Shown here: positions 9,061 through 17,173 of the stretch, in pieces
Layout: each line of letters starts with the position of its first letter
How positions within the stretch are numbered: the stretch's first letter is position 1
The notes under the pieces: generated by a model
Database searches by the model: none
What the model was told of the DNA's origin: nothing
The model's input: the letters and a program-made list of their open reading frames with translations, nothing else
Origin: DATLGB01 sp038258425
Lineage (GTDB): Bacteria; Actinomycetota; Thermoleophilia; Solirubrobacterales; Solirubrobacteraceae
Length of the DNA: 64,000 nt
Direction: 5' to 3'
NCBI GenBank assembly: GCA_038258425.1
Contig: JBBSPV010000005.1
Span: 62,001 to 126,000, forward strand
Position numbers and translations under genes: made by a program

Positions 9061-9972
9061 TCAGCCGACGCGCACCCGCGCGGCCACCTCGGCCGCCGTG
9101 GCCGCGTTGATGTCGACCGTGTCGCGCACGTCGGGCGCGTAGCCGCCGGCGAGCACGACGCAGACCGCGCCGATCTCCGCGCCGAGGCGGTCCAGGACGA
9201 GCTCGTCGCGCCGGCGCAGCCCGGGCTTGCTGAGCGCCAGGCGCCCGAGCCGGTCGCCCTCCCACGGGTCGGCGCCGGCGAGGTAGAAACCGAGGTCGTA
9301 AGGGCCGCGGGCGAGCGCCTCGTCGAGGACGGCGTCCAGCGCCCGCAGGTAGTCCGCGTCGCCCGTGCCGGTGGCCAGCTCGACGTCGCGGTCCGACGGG
9401 ATCCGCGTGAACGGCCAGTTGCGCGCGCCGTGCAGCGAGAGCGTCCAGCAGTCCGGGTCCAGCCCGGCGCCGAGCAGCTGCGCGGTGCCGTCGCCCTGGT
9501 GCACGTCGCAGTCGACGACCACGGCGCGGCGGGCGGCGCCCTCGCGGCGCAGCACGCCGAGGGCGAGCGCGACGTCGTTGAACAGGCAGTAGCCGCGCGC
9601 GAAGTCGCGGCCGGCGTGGTGGGTCCCGCCCCCGAGGTTCATGGCCACGCCGACGCGCAGCGCCTCGCGGGCCGCGAGCACCGTCCCCTGGGAGGAGCGG
9701 CGGCCGCGCTCGACGAGCTCCGGTGACCAGGGGAGGCCGAGGCCGCGCTCCTCGCGCACGGTCAGGGCCCCGTCGCGGATGCGCCCGAGCAGGTCGGGGT
9801 CCTGCACCCGCGCCAGCTCGTTCCAGCCGACGGGCTCCGAGCGCAGCACCTCGTCCTCCGTGCACAGCCCGTCGGCCACGACGCGCTCGCGCAGCAGCGC
9901 GTACTTGTCCAGCGGGAACCGATGCCCGGCCGGGAGCGGGAACCGCCAGGTGTCGTGGGCCCAGACGCGCAT
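9061..9972 (-). CDS. Histone-deacetylase-family (AcuC/acetylpolyamine-type) hydrolase
   Basis: 303 residues of the arginase/deacetylase superfamily. Visible active-site elements are GGGTHHAGRDFARGYCLFND (paired His and the Y-C-x-F-N-D loop), VVDCDVHQGDGTA (zinc Asp and His) and AGADPWEGDRLG (second zinc Asp). These zinc enzymes remove acyl groups from lysine side chains, polyamines or small amides; substrate cannot be told from sequence. Length fits the bacterial class II-like HDAC group. Genes on both sides on the same strand are a small membrane protein (upstream) and the secreted beta-helix protein (downstream, 140 bp away). Confidence 0.88.
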   Translation of the reverse strand: MRVWAHDTWRFPLPAGHRFPLDKYALLRERVVADGLCTEDEVLRSEPVGWNELARVQDPDLLGRIRDGALTVREERGLGLPWSPELVERGRRSSQGTVLAAREALRVGVAMNLGGGTHHAGRDFARGYCLFNDVALALGVLRREGAARRAVVVDCDVHQGDGTAQLLGAGLDPDCWTLSLHGARNWPFTRIPSDRDVELATGTGDADYLRALDAVLDEALARGPYDLGFYLAGADPWEGDRLGRLALSKPGLRRRDELVLDRLGAEIGAVCVVLAGGYAPDVRDTVDINAATAAEVAARVRVG

Positions 9973-10006
9973 CCTCGGATCATCCGGGAGCGCGGCCGGG
10001 CGCGGA

Positions 10007-10231
10007 TCACTCCTCCTGGCCCGGCTCCTCGAGCTTCGCCGGACCGCTCAACGCGGCACCGACCGCGATCCCGATCCCCATCGCCCAGAACGGGTTGTCG
10101 AGGAAGTCCGAGGCGGTGAGCCAGGCGAGCAGCAGGCCGGCCACCAGGCCGACGACACCGCCCACGAGGGCGAAGCGCAGGATCCGGTTGGCCGTGCGGG
10201 ACGCGTCGACGCGTCGAGGATGATCCGTCAT
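10007..10231 (-). CDS. Small two-helix membrane protein
   Basis: 74 residues with two predicted membrane helices (FALVGGVVGLVAGLLLAWL and FWAMGIGIAVGAALSG) between a charged N-terminus and an acidic tail (KLEEPGQEE). Not recognised further; the two glycine-rich helices recall AtpZ/AtpI-like small proteins but there is no ATP synthase context. The start at 10229-10231 lies six bases after a minus-strand TATCCT box shared with the divergent ArsR-type gene, giving a probable leaderless transcript. Confidence 0.65.
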   Translation of the reverse strand: MTDHPRRVDASRTANRILRFALVGGVVGLVAGLLLAWLTASDFLDNPFWAMGIGIAVGAALSGPAKLEEPGQEE

Positions 10232-10237
10232 GTCTAC

Positions 10238-10247
10238 AGGATAACGT
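10238..10247. promoter_or_regulatory. Divergent -10 boxes sharing one TA (small membrane gene / ArsR-type gene)
   Basis: Minus-strand TATCCT (10243-10238) ends six bases before the ATG at 10231. Plus-strand TAACGT (10242-10247) ends nine bases before the ATG at 10257. The TA at 10242-10243 belongs to both. A direct repeat ACGTAAT (10244-10250 and 10252-10258... reading ACGTAATCACGTAATG) covers the plus-side start and could be an operator for the ArsR-type product. Confidence 0.5.
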
Positions 10248-10256
10248 AATCACGTA

Positions 10257-10763
10257 ATGCCGCAAGAAGATGACGTCACCAATCGCCTCGACGCCTTCGA
10301 GGCCCGCTTGGCGGCGCTCGAGGCGGGAGCGCAGCCCCGGGCCGCCGGCGCGGGCACGTTCTGGGCGCTGGAAGGATTGCGTGCCCACGGCGCCGGTGCC
10401 CCCGCCGTCCTCTACACCGGCCTCGTCGACCTCCCGGGCGGCGAACACGCAGAGTGGCAGATGGACCATGCGGCCGCGGATCTGCTGGCCGCGCCCTGGG
10501 AGGAGCGAGCGGCCGCACTGACGGCGCTGGCGCATCCGGCGCGGCTCGGGATCCTGCAGCGCGTCGCCCGCGGGGAGGCGCGCACCGCGGCCGAGCTGGC
10601 CGGGCGCGAGGACACCGGCACGACGGGGCAGGTCTACCACCACCTGCGCCAGCTCGTGGCCGCGGGCTGGCTGCGGCCCACCGGGCACGGACGCCACGAG
10701 GTCCCTGCGACGCGGGTGGTGGCGCTGCTCGTGATCCTCGCCGCGGCCTCGCCGGGCGGTTAG
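10257..10763 (+). CDS. ArsR-type winged-helix transcriptional regulator
   Basis: 168 residues. The second half is a winged helix typical of ArsR-like regulators: LTALAHPARLGILQRVARGE, then TAAELAGREDTGTTGQVYHHLRQL (recognition helix with Y-H-H-L-x-x-L) and the wing WLRPTGHGRHEV. The first ~80 residues (FWALEGLRAH...PAVLYTGLVDLPGG) form a separate domain not recognised, perhaps ligand-sensing. No metal-binding Cys cluster typical of ArsR/SmtB is present. It faces the small membrane protein from a shared promoter, so it may control itself and that gene. Its stop overlaps the acyl-CoA dehydrogenase stop by three bases (convergent). Confidence 0.78.
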   Translation: MPQEDDVTNRLDAFEARLAALEAGAQPRAAGAGTFWALEGLRAHGAGAPAVLYTGLVDLPGGEHAEWQMDHAAADLLAAPWEERAAALTALAHPARLGILQRVARGEARTAAELAGREDTGTTGQVYHHLRQLVAAGWLRPTGHGRHEVPATRVVALLVILAAASPGG

Positions 10764-11890
10764 GCGGCCGCGGCGCGCGCCTGCTCGAACAGCTCGGCGG
10801 CGACCCGGTCGGCGGCGCCCGGCGTGCCCCCGAGCAGCCGCCGGGAGAGCTGGGCCTTGCGGAACCACAGCGGCGCGTCGTGCTCGTACGTCGCGCCGAT
10901 GCCACCGTGCACCGAGATCAGCGTCCGCGACGCGTCCTCGAGCGCCTTGCCGGCCGTGAGCCGGAAGGCGCCGGCCGCGAGGGCGAACTCCTCCGGGGCG
11001 TCGGCGCCCGCCCAGCCCGCGTAGTACATCAGCGAGCGGGCATTGTCGGACCGGCGCAGGATCTCCACGAGCGCGTGCTTGACCGCCTGGTAGGAGCCGA
11101 TCGCGCGGCCGAAGGTGAAGCGCTCCTTCGCGTAGGCGACGGCCATCTCCAGCGCCGCCTCGGTCGCGCCGAGCGACTCGGCGGCGAGCAGACACTGCTG
11201 CAGGTGCCAGGCGTCGGCGAGCACGCCCGCGCCGGCGTCCAGGACGGTGGCGGGCGCGCCCGCGAGGCGGACGTGGCCGAGCGAGCGGGTCGCGTCGTAG
11301 CGGGTGACGGCGTCGACCTCGACGCCCTCGGCCCCGGCCTCGACGACCACGGCGCGCGGGACCCCGTCCTCGACGGCGACGACGACGAGCAGGTCGGCGC
11401 CCGGGGCGTCGGGCACCCACGGGACCTCGCCGGTGAGCGTCCCGCCGGACAGGGCCGGGGGCAGGCCGCGGGTCGATCCGCGCGCGGGCTCGACGGTCCA
11501 GCGGGCGTCGACGTCCGTCGGCGGGCGGGCGGGCACGAGCGCCGCGCGGCGAGCGCCGGCGGCCAGCGCGCCGAGGACCGCCTCGGAGGCGTCCGCGGCG
11601 CGGTCGAGGACGAAGGTCGCCGGCAGGTGCCCGAGCAGCGGCACGGCGGCCAGTACGCGGCCGACCTCGGTGCAGACGAGCATCGCCTCCAGCGGGCCGA
11701 GCCCCGCGCCCTCGTGCTCCTCGGCGATCAGCAGCCCGGCCCAGCCGGCCTCGCCGGCGCTCGGCCACAGGTCGGGCAGCGGGCCGCCCTCGAGCGCGTC
11801 GCGCGCCGCCTCGACGGTGCCCACGCGGCCGAGCGTTCCGCGCGCGGCCTCCTGGAGGAACTCCTGCTCCTCGGTCAGCGCGAAGTTCAT
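10760..11890 (-). CDS. Acyl-CoA dehydrogenase family protein, smaller subunit of a pair
   Basis: 376 residues with acyl-CoA dehydrogenase topology: helical N-terminus (MNFALTEEQEFLQEAARGTL), a beta middle, and a C-terminal helical bundle (ERFTFGRAIGSYQAVKHALVEI, ISVHGGIGATYEHDAPLWFRKA). The middle lacks the usual S-E-P-x-A-G-S-D FAD/substrate motif, unlike its partner. The ATG overlaps the partner's TGA in ATGA, so the two are probably made in equal amounts. Paired half-active dehydrogenases forming alpha2beta2 heterotetramers are known from actinobacterial steroid side-chain degradation (FadE28-FadE29); that is a family parallel, not evidence of steroid use. Confidence 0.85.
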   Translation of the reverse strand: MNFALTEEQEFLQEAARGTLGRVGTVEAARDALEGGPLPDLWPSAGEAGWAGLLIAEEHEGAGLGPLEAMLVCTEVGRVLAAVPLLGHLPATFVLDRAADASEAVLGALAAGARRAALVPARPPTDVDARWTVEPARGSTRGLPPALSGGTLTGEVPWVPDAPGADLLVVVAVEDGVPRAVVVEAGAEGVEVDAVTRYDATRSLGHVRLAGAPATVLDAGAGVLADAWHLQQCLLAAESLGATEAALEMAVAYAKERFTFGRAIGSYQAVKHALVEILRRSDNARSLMYYAGWAGADAPEEFALAAGAFRLTAGKALEDASRTLISVHGGIGATYEHDAPLWFRKAQLSRRLLGGTPGAADRVAAELFEQARAAAA

Positions 11891-13155
11891 CGGGCCGCGC
11901 TCCCGACGTCGGCCGGGCGGCCGGCGCCGTTGGTCTCGGCGGCCGCTGCCCTCTCGCGCGACCGCAGCTCGTTGAAGGCGACGCCCTTGTCCAGGCGCGG
12001 CTCGGGCGGGAGCCCGAGCACGCGCTCGCCGACCATGTTGCGCAGGATCTCCTCCGTCCCGCCCGCGGACTTCAGCCCGGGCAGGTCGGCGATCAGCCGG
12101 CCCCACGACTCGCCCTCGATGGCCAGCGCGTCCGGACCCAGGGTGTCGGCGAGCAGTTCGCCCGCCTCGATCGCGGCCCGGATGGTGGTGACCTTGGCCA
12201 GCGCCCCCTCCGGGCCCGGGATACCGCCGCGCTGCACCGCCGTGAGCATCCGGTAGCCCGTGAAGCGCAGCGCGAGGAAGTCGGCCGACAGCTCGCCGTA
12301 GCGGTGGCGCACCTCCGGGTCCTCCGCCGCTCCGGGCTCGGCGAGCAGCGCCGCGCCGAAGCGGTCGGCGCGCCAGCCGAAGCCCTCGCCGCCGAGGCCG
12401 ATGGTCACGCGCTCGAACATCAGCGTGGTCAACCCGACGGCCCAGCCGCCGTCTACGGGGCCGACGGTCGCGTCCTCCTCGAGCACCACGTCGTCGAGGA
12501 AGACCTCGTTGAAGTGCGCGTCGCCGGAGATCTGGCGCAGCGGCCGGACGGTCACGCCCTCCGCGTCCATCGGCACGACGAACATCGTGAGGCCCTTGTG
12601 CTTGGGCAGATCGGGGTCCGTGCGGGCGAGCAGCAGGCCGTAGGCCGCGAACTGCGCGTTGGTCGTCCACACCTTCTGGCCGCTGAGCACCCACGCCCCG
12701 TCGTCGCGGCGCCGGGCGCGCGTCTGGATCGCAGCGAGGTCCGACCCCGCGGCGGGCTCGGAGAACAGCTGGCACCAGACCTCGTCGGCGCGCAGCATGG
12801 GCAGCAGGTAGCGCTCCTTCTGCTCCTCCGTGCCGTGGGCCATGATCGTCGGCCCGAGCATGCCGACGCCGATGACGTCCAGGATGCCCGGCACGCCGGC
12901 CGCGGCGATCTCCTGGTTGACGACGACCTGGTCGAGCGGCGTGAGGCCCTGGCCCCCGTAGGCCGCCGGCCAGGTGACCCCGTTGAGGCCGCCCTCGGTG
13001 AGGCGGGCCTGCCACGCGCGGCGCGCGGCGATGACCGCGTCGTCCTCGACCTGACCGCCGCCCGGGTTCACGGGCGCCTCGGCGGCGTGGTCGGCGAGCC
13101 AGCCCCGGACCCGGGCGCGGGTCTGCGCCAGCTCCGGGGTGTCGTTGAGGTCCAT
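11887..13155 (-). CDS. Acyl-CoA dehydrogenase family protein, larger subunit of a pair
   Basis: 422 residues, FadE-like. Visible: GVTWPAAYGGQGLTPLDQVV, the flavin/substrate motif QLFSEPAAGSDLAAIQTRA, WVLSGQKVWTTNAQFA, and the C-terminal GGTEEILRNMVGERVLGLP. Introduces a trans-2,3 double bond into an acyl-CoA with electrons passing to ETF. AGGAG lies ten bases before the ATG at 13153-13155. Just upstream a TACGGT -10 box (13196-13191) is overlapped by a perfect inverted repeat, so the pair is probably repressor-controlled. No other beta-oxidation gene is adjacent. Confidence 0.9.
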   Translation of the reverse strand: MDLNDTPELAQTRARVRGWLADHAAEAPVNPGGGQVEDDAVIAARRAWQARLTEGGLNGVTWPAAYGGQGLTPLDQVVVNQEIAAAGVPGILDVIGVGMLGPTIMAHGTEEQKERYLLPMLRADEVWCQLFSEPAAGSDLAAIQTRARRRDDGAWVLSGQKVWTTNAQFAAYGLLLARTDPDLPKHKGLTMFVVPMDAEGVTVRPLRQISGDAHFNEVFLDDVVLEEDATVGPVDGGWAVGLTTLMFERVTIGLGGEGFGWRADRFGAALLAEPGAAEDPEVRHRYGELSADFLALRFTGYRMLTAVQRGGIPGPEGALAKVTTIRAAIEAGELLADTLGPDALAIEGESWGRLIADLPGLKSAGGTEEILRNMVGERVLGLPPEPRLDKGVAFNELRSRERAAAAETNGAGRPADVGSAAR

Positions 13156-13175
13156 CCGGCAGTCGCTCCTACGAA

Positions 13176-13193
13176 GGTGACGGGAACGTCACC
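13176..13193. promoter_or_regulatory. Palindromic operator candidate over acyl-CoA dehydrogenase promoter
   Basis: GGTGACG-GGAA-CGTCACC is a perfect 7-bp inverted repeat with a 4-base centre. Its distal arm overlaps the minus-strand -10 box TACGGT (13196-13191) and the stop codon of the preceding hydrolase gene. Size and position fit a TetR-type or similar dimeric repressor site. It could also fold as a hairpin but has no T-run. Confidence 0.5.
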
Positions 13194-13932
13194 GTACCGC
13201 AAGCAAGAGGCCGTCGAGCCGCGCCCAGAACGCCCGGCGCGACGGCGCTCCGGCGCGCTGGGGACCCAGGTGGTCGTCCACGCGCGGGTCGCGCACGAGC
13301 ACGTAGCGCCGTCGCGCGCGCGGGACCCGGCGGGCGCCCGCGACGATGGCGCGGGCCGTCGTCGTGCCCACCGTGCGGTCGTCCGCGCCGGCCAGGGCGA
13401 CGATGCGCGTGCCGGCCGGGATGCTCCCGGCGCCGGGATCGGGCAGCCGCCCGGGCAGGCCGCGGGCGGCCCGGCCCGGGTAGGCGGCGAGTACGGCCCG
13501 CGGGCGCGCGAGCCCGGCCTCCGGGGCGAGCGCCGCGTAGTCGGCGGCGAGCGCGCCGCCCGCCGAGTGCCCAGCCACGACCAGGTGCCGCGGGTCGATG
13601 CGGACGTGCCTGGACGCGGTGCGGACCGCGGCGAGGACGTTGGGCAGCACCTCCGTCGGCGGGGTCGCGAACGACGTCTGGTAGCGCGGGTAGACGACGA
13701 CGCTGCCGCCGCGGACCAGGTGGCGCAGCCACGGCCCGTAGACGCGCGTCGGGATGCCGCCCCAGCCGTGCAGGAAGATGACGGTCGTCCGGGGGAGCCC
13801 CGACGGGCGCAGGATCGTCACCGCGCGCGCGCCGGTCCCGTAGGTGGCCACGGGCGGCGGCTCGGTCCGCCGGCGCTCGCCGCAGCCCGCGGCCGCGAGC
13901 GCCGCGAGCAGCGCCGCGGCGAGCGGCCTCAC
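13189..13932 (-). CDS. Alpha/beta-hydrolase lipoprotein
   Basis: 247 residues, GTG start at 13930-13932 overlapping the upstream lipoprotein stop (GTGA). Signal peptide VRPLAAALLAALAAAGCG ends in a lipobox (A-A-G-C), so the protein is probably membrane-anchored outside. The hydrolase triad is visible: oxyanion segment FLHGWGG, nucleophile GHSAGG, Asp in ALAGADDRT and His in VDDHLGP. Likely an esterase or lipase; substrate unknown. Two successive lipoprotein genes coupled by a 4-base overlap suggest a joint envelope function. Confidence 0.8.
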   Translation of the reverse strand: MRPLAAALLAALAAAGCGERRRTEPPPVATYGTGARAVTILRPSGLPRTTVIFLHGWGGIPTRVYGPWLRHLVRGGSVVVYPRYQTSFATPPTEVLPNVLAAVRTASRHVRIDPRHLVVAGHSAGGALAADYAALAPEAGLARPRAVLAAYPGRAARGLPGRLPDPGAGSIPAGTRIVALAGADDRTVGTTTARAIVAGARRVPRARRRYVLVRDPRVDDHLGPQRAGAPSRRAFWARLDGLLLAVR

Positions 13933-14864
13933 TCGTACACGATGACGTCCGGCTTGGGCCGGAGCTTGAGCGTCTGGCGCGGCGACATGAGCCCCGTGTC
14001 CTCCTTGTAGAAGAGCTTGAACCCGTCGTAGGTCCACGGCAGGTCCTTCGCGAAGGCCTTGTACTTCTCCGTCTTGAGCACCGCCGTGCCGAAGCCGTCG
14101 ACGTTGAGCGTCATGGCCAGGTGCTTGCGCGGCTTCAACCGGGGCAGGCCCTGGATCATGTCGTCGGTGAAGCGGTGGATCAGCAGCAGCTTCTGCGGAA
14201 GGTCGCCGTCCTCGGCGATGCCGTCGAGGTAGGCCGAGACCGCGTTGACGTCGGAGACGTCGACGGAGCCGATGACCTGGCCGGGCAGCTCGCCCGGGCC
14301 GATGTGCCACTCCGGGTCGAGCGCCAGGGAGACGTCGGGCTCCTTGAGCCAGCGCCGGAGGCGCTTGACCTCGGGCATGAAGTCGGCGCGGCCCGGCTGG
14401 ATGTCGAGGATGAGGATCGCGTCGATCTTGCGCGCCGCCCGCAGGTAGCGGCGGATCACGGCGGCGTCGGTGCGGCTGGAGTAGTCGCCCCTGTCGCCCG
14501 GCGCGGCGGTGGCCACGGAGGCGAGGAGCTCCATGGCCGGCAGCACGGGCCGCGCCTTGCGCTCGTAGGGCTTGATTGCCTTGAGCAGGCGACGTCCGGC
14601 GGAGGCGGGCGAGCCGATGCCGAGCTCCCCGAGCTCGTCGGAGGAGGGATGCCCGTAGAAGCCGACGACCCGGTGGCCGGGGAAGATCGTGCGCCCGCCG
14701 CCGGGCAGTTCGGGTGGCTTCGGCGCCGCGGTGCGCTTGGCCTTGGCGTCGTCGGCCTTGGAGGTGCCGCTCCCGCCCCCGCCGCACCCGGCCGCGACCC
14801 CGAGCAGGAGCGTGGCGGCGAGGAGGGCGCCGGCGGTGCGCCGGCGCTGGGCTACGGGGGACAT
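13929..14864 (-). CDS. Lipoprotein with TIM-barrel-like domain, function unknown
   Basis: 311 residues. Signal peptide with lipobox (LLAATLLLGVAAGCGGGG), then a low-complexity linker, then a domain opening VVGFYGHPSSDELGELG, with ILILDIQPGRADFMPEV, VSLALDPEWHI and LLLIHRFTDDMI strands that look like a (beta/alpha)-barrel of glycoside-hydrolase ancestry. I do not recognise a named family. Followed with a 4-base overlap by the hydrolase lipoprotein. A TACTTC hexamer seven bases before the ATG may serve as a weak leaderless promoter after crtB. Confidence 0.7.
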   Translation of the reverse strand: MSPVAQRRRTAGALLAATLLLGVAAGCGGGGSGTSKADDAKAKRTAAPKPPELPGGGRTIFPGHRVVGFYGHPSSDELGELGIGSPASAGRRLLKAIKPYERKARPVLPAMELLASVATAAPGDRGDYSSRTDAAVIRRYLRAARKIDAILILDIQPGRADFMPEVKRLRRWLKEPDVSLALDPEWHIGPGELPGQVIGSVDVSDVNAVSAYLDGIAEDGDLPQKLLLIHRFTDDMIQGLPRLKPRKHLAMTLNVDGFGTAVLKTEKYKAFAKDLPWTYDGFKLFYKEDTGLMSPRQTLKLRPKPDVIVYE

Positions 14865-14882
14865 GTGGCTGGAAGTACCCGC

Positions 14883-15695
14883 TCAGCGGGCAAGAGCGAC
14901 GTGACGGGCCGCAACCGCAAGCTTCCGCGAGGGTCGCACGACCGCCCGCCCGGGACGCTCACCGTAGCCGTCGCGCTCGATCTGACGCAGGATCTCGCGG
15001 TACATGGAGGCGGCCGCCGCGATCGCCGTACGACCGCGCGGCAGCAGCCGCAGACCCTGCAAGCCCTCGTCGTAGAGCGCGTCGGCCCGGGCGATCTGAT
15101 CGCGCAGGAGCGCCCGCCGCCGGCCGGGCGCGATCGACCCGCCGTGGCGCTCGACGCTCTCGCTGGCGAGGTAGATCCGGCCCGCCGCGCGGTCCTCGTC
15201 GAGGTCGCGCAGCACGTTCGTGCGCTGCATGGCCATGCCGAGGGCGCCGGCCGTGCGCTCGGCCTCGGGGCCGCGGGCGCCGAGCAGGGCGGCCATGGTC
15301 AGCCCGACCGTCCCGGCGACCTGGAAGCAGTAGCGGTCGAGGTCGGCCTCCGTCCGGTGCGACGGCCCCGTGAGGTCCGCGCGCATGCCGGCGCAGAAGT
15401 CGCACAGTGCCCGGCGCGGGAGGTCGTGGCGGCGGGCGACGTCGGCGAACAGGCGCGCCTCGCGGGTCGTGGCCGGCCCGCCGTCGCACCAGGCCTCGAC
15501 GGCCGCGATGCGCTCCGCGGCGTCCGGCTCGCCGTCGTCGACGGCGTCGTCGAGGCAGCGGAAGGCGAGGTAGAGGCGGTAGACGTCGTCGCGCACGTCG
15601 CCCGGCAGCAGGCGGCTGGCGAGGCCGAACGTCCGCGCGACCCGGTGGGTGGTGGTGCGAGCCTCGACGAGGACCGCGTCACCGCGGCGAGTCAC
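14883..15695 (-). CDS. crtB: Phytoene/squalene synthase family protein
   Basis: 270 residues, trans-isoprenyl diphosphate synthase (head-to-head). First Asp-rich motif FRCLDDAVDDGE, second NVLRDLDEDRAAGRIYL, both needed for Mg-diphosphate binding. Condenses two geranylgeranyl diphosphates to phytoene in carotenoid synthesis; the desaturase next door supports phytoene over squalene. GTG start at 15693-15695 overlaps the crtI stop by four bases. No geranylgeranyl diphosphate synthase (crtE) lies in the window. Confidence 0.9.
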   Translation of the reverse strand: MTRRGDAVLVEARTTTHRVARTFGLASRLLPGDVRDDVYRLYLAFRCLDDAVDDGEPDAAERIAAVEAWCDGGPATTREARLFADVARRHDLPRRALCDFCAGMRADLTGPSHRTEADLDRYCFQVAGTVGLTMAALLGARGPEAERTAGALGMAMQRTNVLRDLDEDRAAGRIYLASESVERHGGSIAPGRRRALLRDQIARADALYDEGLQGLRLLPRGRTAIAAAASMYREILRQIERDGYGERPGRAVVRPSRKLAVAARHVALAR

Positions 15696-17173
15696 CGGGC
15701 GACCGCCAGTCGCCGGCGCTTGACCGTGGCCGTGGCGTCGGCGCCCACGAGCCCGGCGGTGACCTCCGCGCCGAGCAGCACACCCGGGATGCCGGCGCCC
15801 GGATGCGTCCCGCCGCCGACGCGGTACAGCCCGCGGACGCGCCCGTCGCGATTGGGCGCGCGGAAGTACGCGCTCTGGTGCAGCGTCGGCTCGATCGCGA
15901 AGGCGTTGCCCCACGCGGCCCCGAGGTCGCGCTCGAAGTCGACGGGGTCCATCCGGTGCTCCACGCGGACCGACGCCCCGAGCCCATCGAGCCCGAACGT
16001 CGTCTCGAGGTCGTGCACCAGCGCGTCGCGCAGCGCGTCGCCCTCGCGCGCCCAGTCCACCGGGGCGTCGCGCCGGTTGGGCACCGGCAGCAGGACGCAG
16101 AGCGAGTCGCCGCCGGCCTGGGCCATGCCGGGCTCGGTCCGGGCCGGGGCGTGCAAGTAGGTCGAGAACGTCTTCGGGAGGGCCGGCCCGCGCGTCACCG
16201 TGCGGATGAAGTCGCGGTAGCCGTCGCCGACGAGCAGCGTGTGGTGGTCGAGGCGCTCGGTGAACGCCGCGTCCGTGCCGAGGTAGAGCAGGAAGCAGCT
16301 CATGGTCGGCCGCAGCCGGCGCCGGGGCGGGCGGTGGCCGAGCAGCTCGTGGGTGCGCAGGACGTCGGCGTTGGAGACGACGGCGTCGGCGGGGATGCGC
16401 TCGCCGCCCTGCAGCCGCACGCCGGTCACCCGGCCGTGGGCCGTCTCGATCGCCTCCACGCCGTCGCCGCAGCGGACGTCGAGCGTCCGCGCGAGCGCCT
16501 CCACCAGGGCGTAGACGCCGCCCTCGGCGTACCAGCCGCCGTCGATGAGCTGGAGGTAGACCAGGGCGCCGTAGACCGCGGGCACCCGGAACGGGTCGCC
16601 CCCGATGAACAGGGAGTGGAAGGAGAACGCCTCGCGCACCCGGGGGTGCTCGAAGTAGCGCGAGACGAAGTGGTGCAGCGGCTCCGCCGCGCGCAGCCGC
16701 AGCATCATCGGCAGCAGCGAGGCGAACTCGCGCGCGGAGCCGAAGGCCCGGCGCCCGGCCCCGACGATCGCCTCCTCGTAGATCGGCTTGAGCGCCGCCA
16801 GGAAGGCGTCGAGGCGCCCGGCGTCGCGCTCGGAGAAGCGGGCGATCTCCCCGCGCAGGCGGTCGAGGTCCTCCGTGAAGCGGAAGGCCCGCTCCTCGCC
16901 GGCCCAGCGGATCGTGTAGAGCGGGTCGAGGCGGTGGAGGTCCAGCTCGGACCAGAGGTCGAGGCCGGCGGACGCGAAGGTGTCCTCGAGCACCCAGGGC
17001 ATGGTGATCAGCGACGGGCCCTTGTCCCAGGTGTAGCCGCCGTCCCGTATCCGAGACGCGCGTCCCCCGGGGGCCGCGCCCTGCTCGACGACGACGACCT
17101 CGTGGCCCGCGCCCTGCAGCCGCAGCGCGCAGCCCAGGCCGCCGAGGCCCGCCCCGACGACGACGACCTTCAT
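15692..17173 (-). CDS. crtI: Phytoene desaturase (CrtI family)
   Basis: 493 residues. N-terminal Rossmann FAD motif VVVVGAGLGGLGCALRLQGAG and VVEQGAAPGGRASRI; FAD-binding C-terminus GLYRVGGGTHPGAGIPGVLLG, the CrtI signature. Substrate-channel segment DKGPSLITMPWVLEDTF is also typical. Performs successive dehydrogenations of phytoene at the membrane. Overlaps fni upstream and crtB downstream by four bases each, giving an fni-crtI-crtB unit. Confidence 0.92.
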   Translation of the reverse strand: MKVVVVGAGLGGLGCALRLQGAGHEVVVVEQGAAPGGRASRIRDGGYTWDKGPSLITMPWVLEDTFASAGLDLWSELDLHRLDPLYTIRWAGEERAFRFTEDLDRLRGEIARFSERDAGRLDAFLAALKPIYEEAIVGAGRRAFGSAREFASLLPMMLRLRAAEPLHHFVSRYFEHPRVREAFSFHSLFIGGDPFRVPAVYGALVYLQLIDGGWYAEGGVYALVEALARTLDVRCGDGVEAIETAHGRVTGVRLQGGERIPADAVVSNADVLRTHELLGHRPPRRRLRPTMSCFLLYLGTDAAFTERLDHHTLLVGDGYRDFIRTVTRGPALPKTFSTYLHAPARTEPGMAQAGGDSLCVLLPVPNRRDAPVDWAREGDALRDALVHDLETTFGLDGLGASVRVEHRMDPVDFERDLGAAWGNAFAIEPTLHQSAYFRAPNRDGRVRGLYRVGGGTHPGAGIPGVLLGAEVTAGLVGADATATVKRRRLAVAR

